This document shows, in pieces, positions 13,701 through 22,258 of a DNA stretch of 64,000 nt. Made by a program: the position numbers and the translations under genes. How positions within the stretch are numbered: the stretch's first letter is position 1; each line of letters begins with the position of its first letter. The notes beneath the pieces were generated by a model. That model did no database searches. It saw only the letters and a program-made list of their open reading frames with translations, and was not told the DNA's origin. The stretch lies in the NCBI GenBank assembly GCA_024349245.1, contig JALDNG010000004.1:674001-738000 (forward strand), written 5' to 3'. This DNA comes from Neodontobutis hainanensis (lineage: Eukaryota > Chordata > Actinopteri > Gobiiformes > Odontobutidae).

Positions 13701-15723
13701 ATGGTACGACCCACCAGTTTCACAAAGACACACTTTGGTTTAGGCTTAAATTTCACTAATACTTCATTTCATTTCTTCTTCTGCTATCAAAAAATCAAGG
13801 ACTTTTTTATTTTTTATGGTCAATGCCCACAGAAGACTCAGAGATTTGTCGAGTCGCACAAATAACATTATAATTCTGACGTGTTATTTGCTAGCTCAAC
13901 CAGTCATAATGTTTTTTATTTTTATTTTATTTATATCCCAGTACAACCATGTAAGGGGGTAACGTATTGGTTTAAAATGAGCATTTGTGTTACGGTGCAG
14001 ACTTGTCTAACACACATTGCTGATTTATTCATGACATAACATAATATTTAAATAGTTTGTGCAGTTGTTAAAAGTAGTTAAAAACACTCAAAAGATAGGA
14101 CTCAATTACTCTAAAAGTTCTGAAAAATACAGTAACGCAATACAATAGATGCCTTGGTTAATATAAAAAATAAAAAAAGATGAAATTTAACTTAAGATAA
14201 AACAGTTGGGTATATGTCTCTATTCTAAACACATTTGTTAGTGTTTGAAGAAATGCATAAAGTAGGAGGATTAGAAAAAGCCTGCAGTATGTGTTCCAGG
14301 CCTGGCTTTAGTTAATTCCACACCAAAAGCATCTGACTAGTGCGTGTTCGGTGAAGACAAATGAAGCGTCTCGCCCAGAAGCTCTCAGTCTGCAGCTCTG
14401 ACAGATCCAGACAAAGCCACCGAGGAGGAACGCTGCACTAGAGGGCACTGTGTCAGCGTCTGGACGACTCTGTTGTGTTTCTGCTCTCAGCTGAACAGAG
14501 AGAACAGTACCGTGTTGTGGAACGAGCAACAGGTCGCTACAACACAGCAGGTTTCAGCACAAAGTGACACGCCAAGACCAGATTTAGAAAGTGTAATAAT
14601 GACTGGACTAACAGGTGTTTGTGTTCAAAGCCAGATCAGAAATCTACCTTCAAGCAATATACAGTTTTACACCATACTACTGCCAACCCAGAGTAACCCC
14701 AGAGTATAGTACAGGGTTCAGTCAAGTTGTATTGGTCTAACAACAAACACCAGTGATGGTGTGCGTTTATAAAAAGTATAACATTTTAAAACTAAAATGC
14801 TGTTGATGCATCTGGGCCTATCATCAGGATATTTTTTTACATTTAAGTAGAACTTTGTTCAAACAATACCACTTCCTCCTTCACTATGTGGCTCCAGCTG
14901 CTCAGTTGTTTAGGCATCTAATATATACACTGGTAAAAGTCAATTATATTTATTATTTTTATTCATTCATTCATTTTCTACCGCTTTGTCCCGTTAGGGG
15001 TCACAGGTGACTGGAGCCTATCCCAGCAGCTTTGGGTGTGAGGCGGGGTACATCCTGGACAGTGGCCAGTTAGTCGCAGGGCTAACATTTAGAGACAAAC
15101 AGTGACAGACAACATTCTCTCTCACATTCATTCACTAGGGACACTTTAGAGTTGCCGATTAACCTGTACATACATGTGTTTGAACGGTGGGAGGAGCCGG
15201 AGTACCCGGAGAGAACCCACGTTAACACGTGGAGGACATGCAAACTCCTCACAGAAAGACCGGAGTCGGCCGGGCTTTGAACTCACAACCTTCTTGCTGT
15301 GAGGAAGGAGTCTAACCACTTCCACGTGTACACCTATTTTAGATTTAGATTTTGTATTTGCTTTAAAGGTGCATAGTGTATATATAATATATTAACAGAA
15401 ATGTTTTCAATAGTGTATAATTGCCTCTTTGAACATGTTTGTTCTATCTTCGTATTTCATTCTAATTGATGTTTAATTTAATATGTCAGTATAAAAGAAG
15501 TACTAGCCACCAACATATGTAACTCCCATCCTGGTGACAGATGGGAAAACAAACAGAAATGGCTCTTACCATCACTTCTGCTCCTTTTAACCCGTCTTAA
15601 CCCGTCTGTGTTCATGGCAGTATCAACATGCTGAAACTCCCCGAATACCCGAGCCGGGAGGTCCTGAGAGACCGGCTGCTGGTCGCACTGCATTGTGGGA
15701 GCTACGGCTACACCATGGCCTGA
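1..15723 (+). CDS. hace1: HECT-type E3 ubiquitin ligase HACE1, C-terminal 633 residues in 15 exons (5' part outside window)
   Basis: Joined exons: 1-126, 759-909, 2590-2894, 4717-4785, 4926-5013, 6485-6596, 7240-7337, 7419-7506, 7898-8047, 8867-9063, 10462-10593, 12971-13069, 13448-13518, 13590-13703, 15621-15723. All introns are GT-AG and the phases agree from the first codon (base 2) to the TGA at 15721-15723. The product matches vertebrate HACE1 as I know it: middle region (e.g. [30 protein letters not shown]), then the HECT domain from about residue 298 of this fragment ([81 protein letters not shown]). The catalytic Cys is residue 600 here, 34th from the C-terminus, equivalent to human C876. 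HACE1 is known to ubiquitinate active RAC1 and to act at endosomes/Golgi. The ankyrin repeats are not in this window. The variable linker in exon 3 looks shorter than in human. Identification is firm; intron lengths and repeats are species-specific. Confidence 0.97.
127..758 (+). other. hace1: hace1 intron
   Basis: AT-rich intron between 126 and 759, acceptor CTCATCAG at 751-758. I see no repeat or RNA gene in it. Confidence 0.85.
759..909 (+). CDS. hace1: hace1 exon B
   Basis: Encodes residues 42-92 of the fragment (LSSSYEAQMKSLLRIVRIF to RSQVFK); donor GTCTGT; phase 2 in, phase 0 out. Strong match to the HACE1 middle region. Confidence 0.96.
1717..1753 (+). repeat. (ATT)n microsatellite
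   Basis: Uninterrupted ATT trinucleotide run of about 12 units in a hace1 intron, just before the 11-bp minisatellite. Confidence 0.95.
1816..2557 (+). repeat. 11-bp minisatellite (about 67 units) in a hace1 intron
   Basis: Head-to-tail units near GGGACTAGACC. The 5' third uses GGACTGGAGCA and GGACTAAGGCA variants; the rest uses GGACTAGACCG, GGACTACACCG and GGACTAGACCA. The array ends about 32 bp before the acceptor of the exon at 2590, so it sits almost on the branch point and pyrimidine tract. Confidence 0.97.
2590..2894 (+). CDS. hace1: hace1 exon C (contains variable linker)
   Basis: Residues 93-193: PLELLWHSLDEWLVLISTEL, a Ser-rich linker (six consecutive Ser), then [20 protein letters not shown] and CSCQMPQG. 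Acceptor TGTGTGCAG, donor GTAAGT; ends in phase 2. The linker between the two conserved blocks appears shorter than in human HACE1. Confidence 0.96.
2895..4716 (+). other. hace1: hace1 intron with one SINE
   Basis: AT-rich intron. The only element I can name is the tRNA-derived SINE at 3705-3926. Short ATA and poly-A runs lie near 4400-4450. No other gene is supported. Confidence 0.8.
3705..3926 (+). mobile_element. tRNA-derived SINE, full-length, tail type A
   Basis: Has a pol III A-box-like segment (TAGCTCAGTGGGTAGAGC) and B box (GGTTCGATTCC), then the fish SINE body (TGTCCTTGGGCAAGACACTT) and a tail beginning TGTAAGTCGCTTTGGATAAA and ending in ATAAATGTAAATGTA. It is not a functional tRNA because the acceptor stem and anticodon arm do not form a complete tRNA. 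The same family recurs at 9221, 24535, 30058, 49622, 60095 and 63400. Confidence 0.9.
4717..4785 (+). CDS. hace1: hace1 exon D
   Basis: Encodes MTSPHFIEFVCRHDEVLKCF then VT plus the split Arg; acceptor TCTCTCAG, donor GTGCGT; phase 2 in and out. Confidence 0.95.
4926..5013 (+). CDS. hace1: hace1 exon E
   Basis: Encodes NPKIIFHHFHFLLECPELMS then RFMHIIKGQ; acceptor CTTCTTCTAG, donor GTGAGA; leaves phase 0. Confidence 0.95.
5014..6484 (+). other. hace1: hace1 intron; 3' part has conserved-element-like sequence
   Basis: The first kilobase is plain AT-rich intron. From about 6030 to 6420 the sequence becomes balanced in GC, non-repetitive and rich in short TF-like words, suggesting a conserved non-coding element, but only a cross-species alignment can show this. 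Confidence 0.5.
6485..6596 (+). CDS. hace1: hace1 exon F (start of HECT domain region)
   Basis: Encodes [20 protein letters not shown] and DMVHRPVNENDILLIHR; acceptor TTTCGCAG, donor GTACTT; ends in phase 1. Just precedes the HECT N-lobe. Confidence 0.96.
6597..7239 (+). other. hace1: hace1 intron
   Basis: AT-rich intron, acceptor TTTTGTCCCAG. Nothing further recognised. Confidence 0.8.
7240..7337 (+). CDS. hace1: hace1 exon G (HECT N-lobe)
   Basis: Encodes SIFRSSCEMVSKSTNEKLKQ then GIAVRFHGEEGM; donor GTGAGT; ends in phase 0. Confidence 0.96.
7419..7506 (+). CDS. hace1: hace1 exon H (HECT N-lobe)
   Basis: Encodes [20 protein letters not shown] then YALFTQSAD; acceptor CTGGTCCAG, donor GTGTGT; ends in phase 1. 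GQGVVREWF is the HECT family G-G-x-x-REWF-type block. Confidence 0.96.
7507..7897 (+). other. hace1: hace1 intron
   Basis: Short AT-rich intron with acceptor GATCCACAG. Nothing else seen. Confidence 0.8.
7898..8047 (+). CDS. hace1: hace1 exon I (HECT N-lobe)
   Basis: Encodes TTFQPNSNSFVNPDHLNYFT then [20 protein letters not shown] and TRSFYKHIL; donor GTATTA; phase 1 in and out. Two positions differ from the human motif (FTFAGQ for FRFAGQ; ALYHRQ for ALNHRQ). Confidence 0.96.
8048..8866 (+). other. hace1: hace1 intron
   Basis: AT-rich intron with a poly-T run near 8690-8704; acceptor TTCTACAG. No gene or repeat family recognised. Confidence 0.8.
8867..9063 (+). CDS. hace1: hace1 exon J (HECT N-lobe, E2-binding part)
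   Basis: Encodes [40 protein letters not shown] and DVFGAMEEVPLKPGGTSILV; donor GTAAGA; ends in phase 0. Very close to mammalian HACE1. Confidence 0.97.
9064..10461 (+). other. hace1: hace1 intron with antisense SINE and conserved-looking stretch
   Basis: Contains the antisense SINE at 9221-9330. The stretch about 9900-10180 is GC-balanced and non-repetitive and may be conserved non-coding DNA. Confidence 0.55.
9221..9330 (-). mobile_element. tRNA-derived SINE, antisense, internally deleted
   Basis: Read on the minus strand it has the tRNA-like head (B box GGTTCGATTCCC) fused directly to the type A tail (GATAAAAGCGTCTGCTAAAT), so the middle body seen in the copy at 3705 is missing. Confidence 0.85.
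10462..10593 (+). CDS. hace1: hace1 exon K (HECT)
   Basis: Encodes [40 protein letters not shown] and EYEL; acceptor TTCTCTCAG, donor GTGAGT; 44 codons, phase 0 in and out. Confidence 0.97.
10594..12970 (+). other. hace1: hace1 intron (largest complete one here)
   Basis: The stretch about 11240-11500 is GC-balanced and non-repetitive and resembles conserved regulatory DNA. About 12230-12610 reads like a degraded interspersed repeat (GC-rich words mixed with phrases such as TTTACAATCTATG) but I cannot name the family. The remainder is AT-rich. Confidence 0.45.
12971..13069 (+). CDS. hace1: hace1 exon L (HECT)
   Basis: Encodes ELLLSGMPEIDVQDWYKNTE then YTSGYDTQDPVVQ; acceptor GTGTCTGCAG, donor GTGGGC; phase 0 in and out. 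Confidence 0.96.
13070..13447 (+). other. hace1: hace1 intron
   Basis: Short AT-rich intron; acceptor TGTGTTCAG. Nothing else seen. Confidence 0.8.
13448..13518 (+). CDS. hace1: hace1 exon M (HECT C-lobe)
   Basis: Encodes WFWEVVQSLTQEERILLLQF then VTG; donor GTCAGT; ends in phase 2. Confidence 0.96.
13590..13703 (+). CDS. hace1: hace1 exon N (HECT C-lobe, ends inside the catalytic Cys codon)
   Basis: Encodes [20 protein letters not shown] and TIAAVPYTSNLLPTSST, then the first two bases (TG) of the catalytic cysteine codon. Donor GTACGA at 13704. Confidence 0.96.
13704..15620 (+). other. hace1: last hace1 intron
   Basis: Splits the catalytic Cys codon (TG/T). Mostly AT-rich; holds the interspersed repeat at 14962-15335. 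Acceptor TTCATGGCAG has a weak pyrimidine tract but is fixed by the coding frame. Confidence 0.85.
14962..15335 (+). repeat. Interspersed repeat common in teleosts, probable retroelement relic
   Basis: Carries the phrases TGGAGCCTATCCCAGC, GGCGGGGTACATCCTGGACA, GGAGTACCCGGAGAGAACCC and CATGCAAACTCCTCACAGAA in the order of a repeat I recognise as widespread in fish genomes. Family name not assignable with certainty from memory. Short relics of the same family seem present near 31930-31985 and 35380-35475 (+) and 40690-40790 (-). Confidence 0.75.
15621..15723 (+). CDS. hace1: hace1 terminal coding exon O
   Basis: Begins with T completing the catalytic Cys codon and encodes INMLKLPEYPSREVLRDRLL then VALHCGSYGYTMA and TGA. 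The C-terminal GYTMA end matches HACE1. Confidence 0.97.
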
Positions 15724-18085
15724 ACGGAATGCCACAGAGACGTTCTGTGCTGCTCCTCCTCTCCTCCTCAGAGACTCTTTTTGTAGTAGCTTTTTGCTGG
15801 ACACAAAGGGAAACGAAGCTGCCGCGGCTGAGATACACTCCTCTGACTCCTGTCCCGCTCTATTTTTATAACGAAGCTGCTGTCTGGTTATTTATAAAGA
15901 CGCTGAAACGGGACGAGATATTTTCAGGCTTAGATGTATTTAAGGAAAATCGTTTATACCATTAAATCTGAATATAAAAGCAGTAAAGCAGTTCTTGTTA
16001 ACCTCCGAGTCATATCCTTTAAAGCACAGGGACAGTGTCGACAGATGCATTTAAATCTTCAGTTTGAAAGTAATATATCATTTTTTAAAGAGTTATAAGT
16101 GGTAGCTCTATTAGTTCTGGCAGATGGTGGCCCCGGTCTAGACTCATAAAACACGTGATCTTAAACATGTAACAAAGTCTTATTTATAAAATCAGGACTG
16201 TTTGAGGCCCCTGCCACACTGAGATTTATATTCTCTTTATGCAATTATGATACGTCACTGAGCGATTATCAATGACATATTTCAGCAACGCAGCCATTGT
16301 TGGTCCTGTGTTAGAGTGAAAAAAGAGAATAGTTCATTGAGTTGCAGAAAGTGCTACAAATCAGAAGCAAATTTCAAGCTCAGCATTTATTTTCTACTTA
16401 CAAAATCCCATATTATTTCTATGTCACCTACATGTGTTACTGACCATGACTTTTTTATTTAACCATTTAATTTACATTTGAGACATTAGAAGCCAATGTC
16501 TTGATGGGAGAGCTTTTGTTTTTGTCTTTTGTAAATGTATGTGGGTGACTATAAGTTGGATTGAAAATCTTAATGGAGCATTGTGTAATAGTGTTGTATT
16601 ATACATTTAAACAAAATGGATCACATCAGTCAAAATGTCCTTTCACTAAAGTGTATAATCAGCTCAAAATAACAGAGGGATACAGCTGTGGGAGGCCATT
16701 TTTATTCCAAGTAATGTCCAAAAACAACTATACAATCCTCTAAACATTAAATTAAATTATAGGAAGAACTTTGTTTCATGTCTAAAACAAGCTTTTTTCC
16801 GACCCTTGTTTTTTTTCTTGCTTATATTGCTGCTTTGACTGCTCGCTTCTCCAGACTCTGGCAACACTGACACTTTTGTAACTGAGCTAATACTGTATTT
16901 TCTGAATGCCGCCAGTTCCAACCAACCCTACTTGATTTAATTTATGTTTTTATATCAATCTTTTTCCTTTTATAACCCTTTTCCTTTCAGTTGATGCTGT
17001 GCTCTTGCCAAAAGTTCTTAGGAAGCCAGTATATTCCCAAACTTTAGCGTTAGTCTAACAAAAAGCTTTGGTGTACCGCCAAAGAAGCTAAAATACATTA
17101 CGGTACTTCCCAATCCACCTCTAATAAATTTGCGATATTTTTCTTAATAATAGCCCTTAAATCAAGTCAGCCAATTCAATTATCTGGTTTTAGACCAGAT
17201 TTATTTTGCAATTTATACTCTTACAGCAGTCTGTCAGTTAGCTTACCTACAAGAAAAAAAGTTCCTACTATAAAGTAAAACTAGCTAAATACGTAAAATA
17301 TAGACACTTAGCATTTTAAACTGAGACAATAAAAGCCTTGTTTCTCACATAATTACTTACTCAAAGGGCCTAAGATGCATTTAAAGTCAAGAACAAATCT
17401 ATTTTTGTTAGCAGACAGCAACAACGTTTTTAACAAAATGCCAACCTATTTCTTTAAATGTACGTGTTCAAACATCTTTAATTGTCTTTGTGCTCATGTG
17501 TTTATATTATTTGCGTGTTACACTTTGTGCATGTCTTTACTGTGTCTCTAGTCTGTGTCCTACAAGTGTCAGCTGACCGGAGCAGCTCGACACAACAGCC
17601 CTGTTTTCACCACAGACTCTATCTAAAGATGGACCAAGGGACATTAGCCGCTAACAAATCCATTCTATCCATCTGTCTATCTGCTCATTTTATGAACAGA
17701 GTGTGAAACAAAAGGAAAGTTGTCTAATACCTGAAATGATGCAAATAATTACAGCAACAAATTATTAGGACCATAATGTTACCAATAAAAAATAGTTTGT
17801 CTCTCCACGGTCTGTGGTGGAAACACTTGTATTTGGCCTGAATATGCTGAAAATGTTTTCTTTGACAAAAGGAGCCATGGATGTTCCGTATGAAATGCTA
17901 CGTTCTGTTTTCCACGAGTTAAGGGACTGTACCTATTATTTGAGTTTAATATATGATCAGTATTCTTTTGTAAGCAGATGTTTATTGAAAAAGAACCATT
18001 TGTATATTGTGCTGGTGTCTTCTACCATCAATATTGTACTGTTGCATTAAGATTTTACTCATTAAATCTTGTTTTGACAATCGAG
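15724..18085 (+). other. hace1: Probable hace1 3'UTR with several candidate poly(A) signals
   Basis: No coding sequence follows the stop. Canonical hexamers AATAAA occur at 17328 and 17784, and ATTAAA at 18061. The stretch about 17800-18060 lacks repeats and reads like a conserved distal 3'UTR end, so I favour 18061 as the main signal. This is inference; RNA data would settle it. Confidence 0.45.
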
Positions 18086-19627
18086 TGCCACGTAAAGTTT
18101 ATAGGTTAGATAAACACACTTTCTTACCATGAGTTTTTTCACTTTCAGTTTGATAAAAAAAACCTTATATATTCAATACATCACATGCTGTTAATAAATA
18201 ACCTAATGTTAAAGAACTTTACTCAAACATATTGGCCACTCGCTGCTTGTGAACAAACATTAAGTTGTGCTGCTTCTCGCTTGATTGAGAAAACAGGTCA
18301 ACATCTTTATCTTTCTCAGATAATCCACAATTTTAGTCCAAAATATGAAGTAATCCACATAAAGGCAGCAGTCACTGGCTCTTTAATACAAAACTATTAT
18401 TTCTTGTGACATGTGTCTTCTGCCTGGTTAGACAAGACCCAAATCCTGGGTTTAATAAGTGAAACCCAAAAGCTGGGTACTTGCAACAGAGTCGAATATT
18501 AATTGGATTTCAACATAATAAAGCAGAATGCCATTTTACAAATAATCAATAAGTTACAACTTCATATTAAATCACTTTTCCTTTGTTAATGCTAGCTGTA
18601 CAGTCATGCTCATCTCTTTTTTTTCACTCTGCACAGCTTTTTTTCTTCCTCCTCGACACCAGAAACTTCAAGAATAGTTCAGCTGGCACCACAAAGGCAA
18701 AACAGTTGGGACTATTACATATACTTGCCATTCAATCAAACTGAACTCTAATAGCTTTTTTTCAGTGGAATTGTTCATATACAGCAGCATGTCCCTGCAG
18801 GGCTACCGTATCTATTCATAATAATTTTGAAGGCCTTTAAATTTAATTACTCACCTCTTAGTGTTTTTTTTTAGGTCTTTGTGTGCTTTATTGAAAGGGT
18901 TTTGAATAAATTAGTATTTAAAAGAGTTTGTGACCTTTTACAATGCAGTTATTATCCTAAAACCACCTTATTTCTCGCTCTGATTGCAGGTTTGAGTCCA
19001 ACAGCGGTGAAATTCGGTACTTTTTGTTTGGCTCCTGGTCTGTTTTAAATCTCTGCTGCCGAAAACGAGCCACTGACAAGTTGATTAGAGTCTTTATGTA
19101 AATGGCTCCATTTAGCTCTGTGCCGTGACACATTTGTTGTTTTCTTACATCGGTGATGGATTGGGAAAGAGCACATGCAGTGGACTGAGGTCACGCTCAA
19201 TGACTTGTCCTGAAAAGACTTTGTTCTCTAAAAACAGTCCAATAGAAGCAAGTGGCAGAAATAAGGTTCTAGAGATTCATACTCTTTATACATTAGCCTC
19301 AGTACGTGTCAGTTTGTTTGTCAAAATAAATGAGCCTAATGTACCACTTACGCTTTATTAGCTGTTTATTTCGTTATCATTTTACTAAACATACCATTTC
19401 AGAAGTAAAAATATAAGGGTTATATCTACATTTGTTTATGTAGGACTTTATGTAGAGTTACAGCTTCATGACCTCATGTTACATGTGAGCAAACCTTAAA
19501 GATGTGCTATTTTCCGCACACATTTGGCCTCTGCTCGTTTTAGTGTATACCAAACAGACATCTCTCTTTCCACTTTTAGGAAGCATTCAAGTGATCAACA
19601 TGATTTTAGCGCAGCATCTTGTCATTA
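18086..19627. other. Intergenic, AT-rich
   Basis: No coding, RNA or named repeat feature recognised. Begins a long gene-poor stretch downstream of hace1. Confidence 0.6.
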
Positions 19628-21622
19628 GGGGCCAAGCACCGAAGGTGCTGGAGGCACCTATTGTTTTTGTTCCGGTTCTTATTATTCTTCTTTTCCATTG
19701 GAGTCTATGGCAGGCCATAGAAGCGCTTATGGAAAATGATGAAAGTTGGCACACTCATTAAGGACAGTCCAATCATTGATCCTAGCAAATTTGAAGTGTC
19801 TAATTCTATATCTCTAGCGCCACCAACTGTTCAAAGTTGGACTTATGTTTATGATAATAACTTTTGAACCGTAAGGCCTAGAATGAAAATTCTATTTTCC
19901 TCTGATTCCTTAGGTCATGACGATTCGATTGCACCCTATGACGTCATTTTCCGCCATGATAGTTTTTCCGCCATTTTGAATTTTCTAAAAAACGTACTTT
20001 TGCGAACTCCTCCTAGGCCGTTCCGCCAAATTTCATGAAACTTGAACCACATCATGTTCACACTATGCTGACAAAAAGTTATTAGAATTAGAATGATTAA
20101 TTAAACCGTTTTCGAATACCGTGCAAATGAATTTGACTTTGTGCGCACAAAAATAAAAGTCAGGCTATATCTCTGCAATGCTTTAATATTTTCTAACCAA
20201 ACTTAGTATGTGTTATGGCAACAAAGACTTGAGGATGTGTGCAGAGTTTTGATGCAGCGCCACCTAGTGGTCTAGAGATACAAGAATGTGACATTTTTTA
20301 ATTATTACTTCAGAATGCTTTAGCTAAAAATCACAAACCTGGTCTCTTTAGATTCGTGGCATCATGCCGAGCCGTAGCATAGCCAATTTTCCCATATTAA
20401 CTATTTTGGGAGTCGGCCATTATGAATAATGTCAAAAGTGCTATATTTTTAAACGCATTACGCATTATTACAAAACTTGGTATGTGTCTTCGGCATCAAG
20501 CCCTGAAGGTACTCAAAAAGTTTTGGAGCAGCGCCACCTTGTGGTCAAAAGTTATAACCAAATTCACAAATATGCTAATAACTTTTTATTACGTTAACAT
20601 ATTGTAAAACAAATGGTCTTAGTGGTCAAGCCAAGAGCACAGATAACAAATATGTCCTATTCGGACAAACTTCCTGTTTGCCATGTTGTCTTTCTTTAAA
20701 AACCTACTTTTTCGAACTCCTCCCACAGCGTTTGTCCAATTTTCACCAAAATTGAATCATAACATCTTCAGACCATGCTGAGAAAAAGTTATTAGAATTA
20801 AGATGATTAGTCAAACCGTTTTTGAATACCGTGCAAATGAATTTGACTTAATACGCACAAAAATCAAAGTCAGGCTATATCTCTGCAATGCTTTAATATA
20901 TTCTAACCAAACTTAGTACGTGTTATGGCAACTATGACTCGAGGCTTCCTGCCGAGTTTTGGGTCAGCGCCACCTACTGGTCCAGAGATACAAAAATGTG
21001 ACATTTTTTAGTTATTTCTTCAGAATGCTTTAGCCAAAAATCACCAAACTGATCTCCTTAGATTTGTGGCATCATGCCGAGCCGTAGCATAGCCAATTTT
21101 CCCGTACCAACTATTCTGGGAGTCGGCCATTTTGAATTTTCTAAAAAACATACTTTTGCAAACTCCTCCTAGGTCGTAGCCCCAATTTTCATAAAAATTA
21201 AACCAGATCATCTTCAGACTATCCTGACAAAAAGTTATTAGAATTAAGATGATTGGTCGAACCGTTTTCGAATACTGCACAAATGAAATTGACTTCATGC
21301 GCTCAAAAATGAATATCAGGCTATTTCTCTGCGATGCTTTAACATATTCTAACCAAACTTAGTACGTGTTATGGCAACCATGACTTGAGGCTGCCTGCAG
21401 AGTTTTAGCACTCTAGTTGTTTCACACATCAGTTGGGTTACTGCACTGCCTCTGGGTCGAACGTGATAAACCATTCAATCAAAGTGCTAAAGACCGTATT
21501 GATGATTTTTGAGCCATTTAGACTGAAGTCTTATTGAAATGTCTTTAGATGCTTACTGCCCTTGGTCTGACGCTGCCAGCCATGTCGGCATGAGGTTTAA
21601 TGCCGGCCTAGTGCTTGGCCCC
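19628..21622 (+). mobile_element. 2-kb terminal-inverted-repeat element, non-coding, internally tandem
   Basis: The left end GGGGCCAAGCAC (19628-19639) is the exact reverse complement of the right end GTGCTTGGCCCC (21611-21622). GTCAT lies close outside both ends (19621-19625 and 21623-21627), but at the left it is separated from the end by two bases, so target-site duplication is uncertain. Inside, a unit with CTATATCTCTGCAATGCTTT recurs at about 20165, 20875 and, slightly changed, 21322; other blocks recur about 710 bp apart (e.g. GGCATCATGCCGAGCCGTAG near 20358 and 21068). No long ORF, hence non-autonomous. I recognise the end sequences as common in fish genomes but cannot assign a superfamily. 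Confidence 0.75.
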
Positions 21623-21758
21623 GTCATGGCTGCTTGCAGCTATATTGTTTTTAGTGTTTTTGCTCTATTTGTTTTTATTTAGTTCAGTCCTGATCCAGTT
21701 AGCATTCACAACTGGGATTCACAAATGTGGCCCAAACATTGAAAACAAGGCCTTTCTC

Positions 21759-22258
21759 AAGAAACACACAAGATGGTGCTGTTGTTCCGCCTTACCCAAG
21801 AAACACACAAGATGGTGCTGTTGTTCCGCCTTACCCAAGAAACACACAAGATGGTGCTGTTGTTCCGCCTTACCCAAGAAACACACAAGATGGTGCTGTT
21901 GTTCCGCCTTACCCAAGAAACACACAAGATGGTGCTGTTGTTCCGCCTTTCCCAAGAAACACACAAGATGGTGCTGTTGTTCCGCCTTACCCAAGAAACA
22001 CACAAGATGGTGCTGTTGTTCCGCCTTTCCCAAGAAACACACAAGATGGTGCTGTTGTTCCGCCTTTCTCAAGAAACACACAAGATGGTGCTGTTGTTCC
22101 GCCTTACCCAAGAAACACACAAGATGGTGCTGTTGTTCCGCCTTACCCAAGAAACACACAAGATGGTGCTGTTGTTCCGCCTTTCCCAAGAAACACACAA
22201 GATGGTGCTGTTGTTCCGCCTTTCCCAAGAAACACACAAGATGGTGCTGTTGTTCCGC
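21759..22258 (+). repeat. 39-bp minisatellite, about 12.8 units
   Basis: Tandem 39-bp unit beginning AAGAAACACACAAGATGG and containing GTGCTGTTGTTCCGCC, near-identical between copies; the unit's last six bases vary (TTACCC, TTTCCC, TTTCTC). Because 39 is a multiple of three and the unit lacks stops in most frames, long spurious ORFs open on both strands (e.g. 21615-22316 plus, 21719-22423 minus). No flanking coding or splice context supports translation. Confidence 0.95.
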
